From positions 1 through 36,809 of the forward strand of contig NZ_LKKW01000012.1 of NCBI RefSeq assembly GCF_001891165.1: 36,809 nt of DNA, in the 5' to 3' direction. This DNA is from Streptobacillus ratti (GTDB lineage: Bacteria > Fusobacteriota > Fusobacteriia > Fusobacteriales > Leptotrichiaceae). Below, one piece after another: positions 30,940 through 36,809 of this stretch. The position numbers were made by a program, and so were the translations under genes. A model generated the notes under the pieces. It saw only the letters and a program-made list of their open reading frames with translations. It ran no database searches and was not told where the DNA came from. Positions within the stretch are counted from its first letter, which is position 1. Each line of letters begins with the position of its first letter.

Positions 30940-31534
30940 TCGGAAGTCCTTTCTTTTTTATACCCTTAGATATAAAATACTTTTCTTGAGCAAGATCAAA
31001 TAATGGTTTATCAGACATACTATCAGAGTAAAAAGCAAGTATATTAAATTTAGGTAAGTATTCTTTTAGTTTAAATACTTTTTCTATGTGTTTGCAATTT
31101 TTACCCTTTATTTTGCTCACAAAATATTTATTTTGCTTAACAAAATCAGTAGCAATTAATTTATTAAAACCTAGTTCTTCTGCAATTTCTTCAAGAAATA
31201 ATTTAGGAGTAGCAGAAATTAATATTAATTCTTCAGCTTCCGTTTTATTTTTCTCAATTTCTTTATAAACCCAAGAAAATATTTTTACTTTATTTTTTAT
31301 CCAAAATTCATGTATTTCTTTTTTAAGATACTCAACTTCTACATTATTTAATATTTCAAAAAATATCTCTTTAGATTTTTTTAAATCACTTCTATAATAT
31401 ATTAATGAATGAAACACCTTATATATTTTTAAAAGGTATTTAGGGTTTCTTTTAAGAAAAAATCTCATGAAATCAGTAGATGTTTCACCACCATAAATAG
31501 TTTTGTCAAAATCATAAACAATAATATTCTTCAA
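30932..31534 (-). CDS. HAD-superfamily phosphatase, HAD-IB (phosphoserine phosphatase-like)
   Basis: A 200-residue HAD phosphatase. From the chosen start, motif I is YDFDKTIYGG (Asp nucleophile followed two residues later by Asp), motif II ILISATP, a Lys in the FVSKIKGKNC region, and motif III FYSDSMSDKPL. The DFDKT start is typical of HAD-IB enzymes acting on phosphoserine or lipid head-group phosphates. A GTG at 31540 is only 1 nt from the ribosome site, while TTG at 31534 has AGAGG seven bases upstream and gives MKNIIVYDFD, so I chose TTG. It overlaps the upstream ATPase gene by 23 nt. The substrate is unknown. Confidence 0.82.
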   Translation of the reverse strand: MKNIIVYDFDKTIYGGETSTDFMRFFLKRNPKYLLKIYKVFHSLIYYRSDLKKSKEIFFEILNNVEVEYLKKEIHEFWIKNKVKIFSWVYKEIEKNKTEAEELILISATPKLFLEEIAEELGFNKLIATDFVKQNKYFVSKIKGKNCKHIEKVFKLKEYLPKFNILAFYSDSMSDKPLFDLAQEKYFISKGIKKKGLPNE

Positions 31535-32552
31535 GCTCACACCTCTTTTCTAATTTATCTTTTAATTTGATAAATCCTTTGGTTTTAAGTTTTTCTTCTA
31601 TAGTTGTTTTATCAAAATGATTACTAAATATTTTCTTTATTTCATCATTTATTTCAAGTATTTCTGATATACAAGTTCTTTTATACCCATTAAATACTAA
31701 TCTTTGTGAAAGTATACAAAGTAGAGAATCGAGTATAAGATATTTAGGAATGTTCATATCAATTAATCTATTTATTGTTGATACACTATCATTAGTATGT
31801 AATGTAGCAAGAACTAAATGACCTGTAAGCCCTGCTCTAATTGCTATTTGTGCCGTTATTTCATCTCTAATTTCACTTATTATAATAATATCGGGATCTG
31901 ATCTTAGAACAGTTCTTAATATTTTTTCAAAAGTTAAGCCTATTTCTTCTTTTACTTGTACTTGAACTATATCTTCAATCTTATTTTCTATAGGATCTTC
32001 AATAGTTATTATTTTTCTTTTGCTTTTCATAAGAATGTTAATTAAAGAAAGTAATGTAGTAGACTTACCACTTCCTGTAGGACCTGTTATAAGTATAAGT
32101 CCATTACTTTTAGAACAGGCTTTTTTAAGAATAGAAATACTGTCATTATCAAAACCTAAAGATGTTAGACTAATATCATTTAAAGTTGAATTTAATATTC
32201 TTAAAACCACATTTTCACCCATATTACTTGGTAAGGTTGCAACACGAATATCATATTTTTTCTCTTTAAAAACATGGGTAAAAGCACCATCTTGAGGTAG
32301 TCTTTTTTCTGCCACATTTAATTTTGAAAGTATTTTTATTCTTGCAATAATTTCCCTTACATTTAATTTATGTGTGTCCTCTATTTTGTGAATATTTCCA
32401 TTTATTCTTAGTTCAAGTTTACATACATTGTCATGTTCTCTAATATGTATATCTGTAGCATTTTTTGAAATAGCTAATTCTAAAATATTTTCTAAATTAA
32501 ACAAAAAGCAACTATTTGAGGTAGTTGCCATATCTTTATTGTTATTCCTCAT
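31512..32552 (-). CDS. GspE/PilB-type secretion ATPase, compact, lacking the zinc motif
   Basis: A 346-residue hexameric ATPase of type II secretion/type IV pilus systems. Domains are N2-like (about 20-125, with ATDIHIRE), Walker A GPTGSGKST (157-165), Asp box TIEDPIE (183-189), Walker B DPDIIIISEIRD (219-230) and His box GHLVLATLHTND (244-255). In GspE/PilB proteins a four-Cys zinc module follows RLV; here RLVFNGYKRTC goes straight on, so it has been deleted down to one Cys. The long N-terminal domain of PilB is also missing. The form is close to ComGA of competence systems. No pilin, peptidase or platform gene is in the window. The ribosome site is AGGGGG. Confidence 0.85.
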   Translation of the reverse strand: MRNNNKDMATTSNSCFLFNLENILELAISKNATDIHIREHDNVCKLELRINGNIHKIEDTHKLNVREIIARIKILSKLNVAEKRLPQDGAFTHVFKEKKYDIRVATLPSNMGENVVLRILNSTLNDISLTSLGFDNDSISILKKACSKSNGLILITGPTGSGKSTTLLSLINILMKSKRKIITIEDPIENKIEDIVQVQVKEEIGLTFEKILRTVLRSDPDIIIISEIRDEITAQIAIRAGLTGHLVLATLHTNDSVSTINRLIDMNIPKYLILDSLLCILSQRLVFNGYKRTCISEILEINDEIKKIFSNHFDKTTIEEKLKTKGFIKLKDKLEKRCELEEYYCL

Positions 32553-32604
32553 TTAACCCCCTGATTATTTCCTTTTTTATTTTATATCTTTTATTTCATT
32601 ACTT

Positions 32605-33060
32605 TTATTTCATATCTTTTAGTAATTCTTCTGTTTGTTTAGTCATCATTCTATAAACCATTTTTTTAACAATGTTATACCATTTTAATTTAGATTTTTC
32701 TAATGCTAAACCTTTAATTACATCTTTCATTTGTTTTATAATTAAATCATATTCTTCAAAAGAAAGAGCAAGAACTTTTTCTTTAGGTCTTTTTTCTTTT
32801 TTACTTATATGTAGTGATTTTTCAACATAGTTAAAGAATGAAAATACATTAGGTAATTGTTTTTCATACATTATCATTTGTTTTTTCATTTCACCTATCA
32901 TTTGTTCTAAGTATTTTTGTGAATTTTTACTTAATGTTACTTCTTTTTTTCTTTTACCTTTTCCAATTTTTTGAAGTAAAGCAGCCATGCTTGCTTGACT
33001 TTTTGCATTCATAACATCCATATCAGAAATGTTATTAGGGTTTACTAATTTACCTTTCAA
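32605..33060 (-). CDS. Hypothetical helical basic protein
   Basis: I do not recognise this 151-residue protein. It is basic and mostly helical, with no signal peptide or membrane segment. The N-terminal 60 residues (MSAALLQKIGKGKRKKE-like region, here SMAALLQKIGKGKRKKE) are Lys-rich; the rest is made of helices with many Met and Lys (about 50-80, 95-150). It starts at TTG 33060, 6 nt after a strong AGGAGG, right behind tsaC, and precedes the ATPase gene by 52 nt. It could be a nucleic-acid-binding or assembly factor, but nothing specific supports that. Confidence 0.7.
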   Translation of the reverse strand: MKGKLVNPNNISDMDVMNAKSQASMAALLQKIGKGKRKKEVTLSKNSQKYLEQMIGEMKKQMIMYEKQLPNVFSFFNYVEKSLHISKKEKRPKEKVLALSFEEYDLIIKQMKDVIKGLALEKSKLKWYNIVKKMVYRMMTKQTEELLKDMK

Positions 33061-33061
33061 A

Positions 33062-33652
33062 TTATTCCTCCTTAAGTTTTGTTAATTCTATTAATGAGAT
33101 GCTCCCCTCTCTTAATAAAGTAATATTTTCTCCATCTACTTTAAATATACTAGAAGAAATACCACTTAAATTACTATCATCGATATATTTATAATCTACA
33201 AGTTTTAATATTTCTTCATCTATTTCAGAATATTTTTTTGGAGCTTCTTTTCCACTAATATTAGCAGAAGTTGTCATTAAAATTCCACCAAATTTATCAA
33301 TTATTTCTAATGCTTTCTTATTATTAGGTATTCTTACCCCTATATCTTCATATCCTAAAAGTTCTTTGATAAATGGAGTAGATTTTGCTATTAAAGTAAT
33401 AGCTCCTGGAAAAAGCCTATCTATTATTTTATCAATTAAATTATTAGTTTCAATAATTTTATTTATTGTTTCTTTTTTTGAAACTAATGCAATAATTTTC
33501 TTATTTTTATCCCTTTTTTTTATATCAAAAATTCTATCTAAAGCTTTTTTATTAGGAATAGCCCCTAATCCATAAACTGTATCAGTAGGGAATAATATAA
33601 CAATATCATTTTTTGAATTGTTTAATATATTATTCATTTTACTTTTATACAT
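33062..33652 (-). CDS. Threonylcarbamoyl-AMP synthase, Sua5/YrdC/TsaC family
   Basis: A 196-residue enzyme that makes threonylcarbamoyl-AMP from Thr, bicarbonate and ATP, the first step of t6A synthesis at tRNA position 37. YrdC marks are FPTDTVYGLGAIPNKKAL, IKKRDKNKKIIALV, FPGAITLIAK, GVRIPNN, and TTSANISGKEAP. The length matches the short TsaC form without the Sua5 C-terminal domain. The start lies in GGAAGGG-TAATA-ATG just after the prs stop, with the ribosome site inside prs. Other t6A genes (tsaB, tsaD, tsaE) are not in the window. Confidence 0.92.
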   Translation of the reverse strand: MYKSKMNNILNNSKNDIVILFPTDTVYGLGAIPNKKALDRIFDIKKRDKNKKIIALVSKKETINKIIETNNLIDKIIDRLFPGAITLIAKSTPFIKELLGYEDIGVRIPNNKKALEIIDKFGGILMTTSANISGKEAPKKYSEIDEEILKLVDYKYIDDSNLSGISSSIFKVDGENITLLREGSISLIELTKLKEE

Positions 33653-33654
33653 TA

Positions 33655-34632
33655 TTACCCTTCCACATCTAAGTTTTTAGGAACTTCAAATAAATCACTT
33701 ATTGCTTCTTCTTTAAATATTCTATTTATAGTTTCAGCGAACATATTTGCAGTTGAAACTATAGATAATTTATCAAATTTTTTATCTTCTGGTAATTCTA
33801 TAGTATCTGTAACAATAATTTTATTAAATTCTGAATCTTTTAATCTTTCTATTGCTGGACCTGAAAATACTGGGTGAACTGCACAAGCATACACTTCTAA
33901 TGCCCCCTCATTTTTAAGTGCAGCAGCAGCGTTACATATAGTTCCAGCTGTATCTATAATATCATCTATAAGTATAGCTTTTTTACCTCTAACTTCTCCT
34001 ATTAAATTCATAACTTCTGATACATTAGCTTTTTCACGTCTTTTATCTATTATTGCTAAAGGTAAATTTAAAGATCTTGCTAACGCTCTAGCTCTTTTAA
34101 CTCCACCAACATCAGGAGATACAACTACTGCATTTTCTGAATTAAATCCTTTATCATGAAAATATTTAGCAAATAGTGGTAAAGCTTCCATATGATCCAC
34201 TGGTATATTGAAAAATCCTTGTATTTGTCTTGCGTGTAAATCCATAGTAACAACTCTAGTTGCTCCAGCTACAGTTAATAAGTCAGCGACTAATTTAGAT
34301 GTAATTGGCTCTCTTGGGTATGCTTTTCTATCTTGTCTTGCATATCCATAATAAGGAATAACTGCTATAATTTCAGTTGCAGATGCTCTTTTTAATGAAT
34401 CTATGAAAACTAAAAGTTCCATAATACTTTCATTAACAGGTTTAGATGTAGATTGTATTACAAACACCTTACATCCTCTTACAGTCTCATTAGATTTAGC
34501 GAAAGTTTCTCCGTCGGCAAATCTGATGATAGTTCTATCTCCAAGTTTGATACCGAGCTTTTCAGCTATTTTTGCAGCTAATTTTGAACTTGAAGTTCCA
34601 GCATAAACTTTAATTTCATGATTATTATACAT
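33655..34632 (-). CDS. prs: Ribose-phosphate pyrophosphokinase (PRPP synthetase)
   Basis: A 325-residue enzyme that transfers pyrophosphate from ATP to ribose 5-phosphate to make PRPP for nucleotide, His and Trp synthesis. Marks are YAGTSSSKLAAKIAEKLG, FADGETF, YYGYARQDRK, VVTMDLHARQIQGFF, SPDVGGVKRARALA, and the PRPP loop LIDDIIDTAGT. A GTG at 34647 would add five residues, but ATG 34632 matches the usual start and has GGGA upstream. It follows glmU by about 20 nt, the glmU-prs order known from Firmicutes. Confidence 0.95.
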   Translation of the reverse strand: MYNNHEIKVYAGTSSSKLAAKIAEKLGIKLGDRTIIRFADGETFAKSNETVRGCKVFVIQSTSKPVNESIMELLVFIDSLKRASATEIIAVIPYYGYARQDRKAYPREPITSKLVADLLTVAGATRVVTMDLHARQIQGFFNIPVDHMEALPLFAKYFHDKGFNSENAVVVSPDVGGVKRARALARSLNLPLAIIDKRREKANVSEVMNLIGEVRGKKAILIDDIIDTAGTICNAAAALKNEGALEVYACAVHPVFSGPAIERLKDSEFNKIIVTDTIELPEDKKFDKLSIVSTANMFAETINRIFKEEAISDLFEVPKNLDVEG

Positions 34633-34653
34633 TTTGAAATCCCACACTTTCTT

Positions 34654-35994
34654 CTATTTTTTATTCATTCCAATTTTATTAACTTGTTTTGCTCTTCCAA
34701 ATGCTATACTATCATCTGGAATATCTTTTGTAATTACTGAACCAGCAGCAGTTAAAACATTTTCTCCTATTTCTACTGGTGATACTATAATACTATTACT
34801 TCCTATAAAGCAATCTTTACCTATAGTTGTTTTATGTTTTTTAATTCCATCATAATTACATGTAATAGTTCCAGCCCCTATATTTGTATTTTCTCCAACT
34901 TCGCTATCACCAATATATGTTAAATGTCCACATTTAACACCTTTATGTAATGTAGATTTTTTAATTTCAACAAAATTTCCTACTTTTGATTTTTCTTTTA
35001 ATATGCTATTTGGTCTAATGTGTGCAAATGGTCCTATGCTAACATTATCTTCTATATTAGATAGTTCTACTACACTATTATCTATAGTAACATTGTTACC
35101 TATAATTGATTTTTCTATTCTAGTTCCAGAATAAATAGTACAATTACTTCCTATTCTAGTACCTTTTTCTATATATACATTAGGATAAATTACACTATCT
35201 TGCCCTATAATTACATCTTCTTCTATATATGTATTTTTAGGGTCTATAAGTATAACTCCGTCATTCATAAGTTCTTCATTTTTTCTTTCTCTTAATATTT
35301 TAGAAACTTCTGCAAGTTGAGATTTAGAATTAACACCTAACATTTCTTTTTCATCTTCAAGAACTAAACTATCTACTTTTAAATTTTCTGTGTTTAATAA
35401 TTTTACTGCATCTGTTAGATAGTATTCTCCTTTTTTATTATCATTATTAAATTTATCTAATATAGATAATAAGGAATTTCTTTTAAATAAATACACTCCT
35501 GCATTAATTTCTTTAATATTTTTTTGTTCTATAGTTGTATCTACTTCTTCTATTATGTCAGTAACTTTTCCGTTTTCCTTGATTATTCTACCATAACCTA
35601 AAGGATTGTTGACGACACAAGAAAGAATTAGACAATCTAATGAATTTTTTTCAAATTTTTCTTTCATTCTATTAATTGTTTCTACAGTCAATAAAGGTCC
35701 ATCTCCATTGCAAATTAAAACATCATCATTATTTTCTAATATTTTATCTTTTGCAATAATTACTGCATGTCCAGTACCTAATTGTTTGTCTTGAGTTACA
35801 TATTCAGAATCAAGTACTTCAAGTATTTGTTCTTTTAGGTAACCTAATACTAAAATGTTTTTGCTAATGCCTGATTTATTTAAAGTATCTACAAGCTTAA
35901 CTATCATAGGTTGTCCATTCACTTTGTGCATTAATTTAGAGATATTTGACTTCATTCTTGTACCTTTACCTGCTGCAAGAATAATTGAAATCAC
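34654..35994 (-). CDS. glmU: Bifunctional UDP-GlcNAc pyrophosphorylase/glucosamine-1-phosphate acetyltransferase
   Basis: A 446-residue enzyme that acetylates GlcN-1-P and then makes UDP-GlcNAc for peptidoglycan and lipopolysaccharide. The N-terminal nucleotidyltransferase shows ILAAGKGTRMKS, LGTGHAV and NGDGPLL; the C-terminal left-handed beta-helix (about 245-446) has GPFAHIRPNS, VGNFVEIKKS, GHLTYIGDSEVG and NIGAGTITCNYDG. A GTG at 36006 gives four more residues (the frame then reads MGDFVIS), but the GTG at 35994 sits right after GGGTGAT and yields the standard MISIILAAGKGTRM, so I chose it. It is first in the minus-strand run, with a promoter and dyad upstream. Confidence 0.95.
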   Translation of the reverse strand: MISIILAAGKGTRMKSNISKLMHKVNGQPMIVKLVDTLNKSGISKNILVLGYLKEQILEVLDSEYVTQDKQLGTGHAVIIAKDKILENNDDVLICNGDGPLLTVETINRMKEKFEKNSLDCLILSCVVNNPLGYGRIIKENGKVTDIIEEVDTTIEQKNIKEINAGVYLFKRNSLLSILDKFNNDNKKGEYYLTDAVKLLNTENLKVDSLVLEDEKEMLGVNSKSQLAEVSKILRERKNEELMNDGVILIDPKNTYIEEDVIIGQDSVIYPNVYIEKGTRIGSNCTIYSGTRIEKSIIGNNVTIDNSVVELSNIEDNVSIGPFAHIRPNSILKEKSKVGNFVEIKKSTLHKGVKCGHLTYIGDSEVGENTNIGAGTITCNYDGIKKHKTTIGKDCFIGSNSIIVSPVEIGENVLTAAGSVITKDIPDDSIAFGRAKQVNKIGMNKK

Positions 35995-36026
35995 AAAATC
36001 ACCCACTTAAAATTAAATATACATTA

Positions 36027-36055
36027 ATTATATCATTTTTGATGTGTTATTACAA
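36027..36055 (-). promoter_or_regulatory. Promoter of the glmU-prs-tsaC run
   Basis: On the minus strand, TTGTAA (36050-36055), 17 bp, TATAAT (36027-36032), with TGA before the -10. The start should be near 36020, leaving a 26-nt leader to the GTG at 35994. Confidence 0.75.
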
Positions 36056-36060
36056 CACAT
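36042..36060. promoter_or_regulatory. Dyad overlapping the glmU -35
   Basis: ATGTGTT (36042-36048) and AACACAT (36054-36060) are perfect 7-bp inverted arms with a 5-bp centre. The dyad straddles the -35, so a protein bound there would compete with RNA polymerase. The regulator is unknown. Confidence 0.5.
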
Positions 36061-36081
36061 ATAGTTTAAAATATAACAAGC

Positions 36082-36427
36082 GGATATTTTGATATGATAT
36101 TGGGATAAGGTGTTAAATTATGGGGTGGGGTGAAGATTGGTGTAGAGATTAGTGAGAGGATTATATTTAATAATTATTTATTTGTATAAAGATATTTTAA
36201 AATATCTTAAAAGAGAAAAAATAAAGTGGAAAAATTTATAAAGTGATGGGATATATAATAATGTGTGTAAAGTAATGTATATAAAAAATTATAAAGTAAA
36301 AAAATCTATAAATTAATAAAGTAGTGTATACAAAGTAAAAAAATAAATTAATAAAATAAATAGAGTGATGTATATAAAAAGTGATGTATACAAAGCAAAA
36401 AAATGTAAAGTAATTAAAGTGAAATGA
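36082..36427 (-). promoter_or_regulatory. C-depleted tract (G-free on the minus strand), candidate Rho-utilisation region
   Basis: Over these 346 nt the plus strand has only five C residues (36206, 36306, 36331, 36391, 36396), and none at all from 36082 to 36205. The minus-strand transcript would hold almost no G. Its 36105-36165 part is C-rich with repeated pyrimidine-C steps, for example CCAATCTTCACCCCACCCC. That is the composition of a rut site. It lies downstream of the IS30 transposase and upstream of the glmU promoter, both on the minus strand. Rho termination of read-through is inference. No other gene was found in the gap between glmU and the transposase. Confidence 0.5.
36321..36404. 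repeat. Degenerate AT-rich tandem-like repeat
   Basis: The 24-nt unit at 36321-36344 recurs at 36381-36404 with 22 identities, and shorter relatives (GTAATGTATAT at 36272, GTGATGTATATAAAAA at 36365) lie nearby. Between them AAATTAATAAA is also repeated. It is simple-sequence DNA, not coding. Confidence 0.6.
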
Positions 36428-36476
36428 CAAAGTAAAAAAGGTAAAAATAATAAAAAAGTTAAAAAAACAAAAAATA

Positions 36477-36809
36477 CCTAAATTCCAAAAGTAAATGTCC
36501 AAAAACAACTTAAACAAGATTTAAAAGACATTCATAAACTTCATAAGATGTTGAAGAATTGAAAATTTTTCTAGGATAATTATTCATAAAATTTTCAATA
36601 AATTTAACATCTTTTTTTCTTAATTTATTCATAGACCTACCCTTAGGAATAAATCTCCTAATCATCTTATTATTATTTTCATTACTACCCCTCTCATTAG
36701 AACAATAAGGGTGAGCAAAATACCACTTAATACCTAAATCAGTAATATACTTAACATTAGAAAACTCAGAACCATTATCAGAAGTAATAGAATGAATTAA
36801 ATATTTATT
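36477..36809 (-). mobile_element. IS30-family insertion sequence, 3' part, cut by the window edge
   Basis: It contains the C-terminal 99 codons of a DDE transposase (36510-36809) and, 17 nt beyond its stop, the sequence at 36477-36492, which is identical to the left edge of the window and is taken as the terminal inverted repeat. The element continues past position 36809. Confidence 0.75.
36510..36809 (-). CDS. IS30-family transposase, C-terminal part
   Basis: 99 residues up to the TAA at 36510-36512; the 5' part lies outside the window. The visible part holds the second catalytic Asp in TSDNGSEF (residue 11 of the fragment) and the Glu in NERGSNENNNKMIRRFIPKG (residue 44). The D-to-E spacing of 33 is exactly that of the IS30 family DD(33)E core. 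The frame is intact, so the element may be active. DNA cleavage and joining at the terminal repeats is the known role. Confidence 0.88.
   Translation of the reverse strand, partial: NKYLIHSITSDNGSEFSNVKYITDLGIKWYFAHPYCSNERGSNENNNKMIRRFIPKGRSMNKLRKKDVKFIENFMNNYPRKIFNSSTSYEVYECLLNLV

Noticed and set aside
36105-36165. A G-quadruplex on the plus strand from the GGGG runs
   Set aside because: Only two runs of four G are close together; the overall G-rich, C-free pattern fits a rut tract on the other strand better.
36236-36517. A 93-residue minus-strand open frame rich in Phe, Tyr and Ile
   Set aside because: It is a translation of the C-depleted simple-sequence tract, has no ribosome site, and runs into the IS30 end; the composition explains the lack of stops.
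1-36809. CRISPR arrays, tRNA or rRNA genes, prophage or restriction-modification systems
   Set aside because: No regularly spaced repeats, no cloverleaf with GGTTCRA arm and no matching gene sets were seen; the repeats found are pairs or terminal sequences.

Overview
The window looks like a chromosomal segment from a very AT-rich, Gram-negative-type (diderm) bacterium. By eye G+C is about a quarter. The best fit is a Fusobacteriota member of the Leptotrichiaceae (Sneathia/Streptobacillus/Caviibacter-like), inferred from three things: extreme AT bias, outer-membrane beta-barrel proteins ending in Phe next to Firmicutes-like gene sets (asp23/amaP, ylxM-ffh, glmU-prs), and strong AGGAGG ribosome binding sites. 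TGA is used as a stop (dnaE), so this is not a mycoplasma. No rRNA, tRNA or CRISPR array was seen.

Layout. (1) 1-1138: an IS30-type terminal sequence at the left edge, then the rpsF-ssb-rpsR operon with promoter, leader hairpin and terminator. (2) 1224-3456: an outer-membrane barrel with a coiled-coil insert and a His cluster, followed by a tiny Cys/His-rich lipoprotein. (3) 3455-9582: a DUF1294 protein (minus), cysteine desulfurase-dnaE, then asp23-amaP-nusB from a promoter overlapping the dnaE stop. (4) 9730-11685: an ABC exporter pair and a membrane protein that appears frameshifted. (5) 11797-16814, minus: a five-gene nickel/peptide-type ABC importer with a clear promoter, an operator-like dyad at the start site and a hairpin between the binding protein and the permeases. 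(6) 16815-20965: an accessory stretch with an IS relic, two decayed small membrane-protein genes sharing a 74-bp promoter/leader repeat, an O-acetyltransferase, brnQ and an AlkD-like gene. (7) 20966-28678: a small outer-membrane protein, ylxM-ffh, two tandem 830-residue acyl ligase-ACP-PlsC fusions, and rpsP. (8) 28701-29498: a Cof-type HAD phosphatase. (9) 29682-36055, minus: one long run glmU-prs-tsaC-hypothetical-GspE/PilB-like ATPase-HAD-truA-DIP1984-like. (10) 36082-36809: a tract almost devoid of C on the plus strand, then the 3' end of an IS30-family transposase cut by the window edge.

Most of the window is housekeeping: translation, replication, protein targeting, cell-wall and phospholipid precursors, tRNA modification. 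The most unusual items are the paired self-contained acyl-activation/carrier/transfer fusions placed between ffh and rpsP; the 346-nt C-depleted tract (G-free on the glmU-sense strand), which looks like a Rho-utilisation region between the IS30 element and glmU; three small membrane-protein genes each broken by one base in a homopolymer; the promoter repeat shared by two of them; and the His-rich barrel/lipoprotein pair. All functional calls come from reading the sequence and remembered family motifs; no searches were run.
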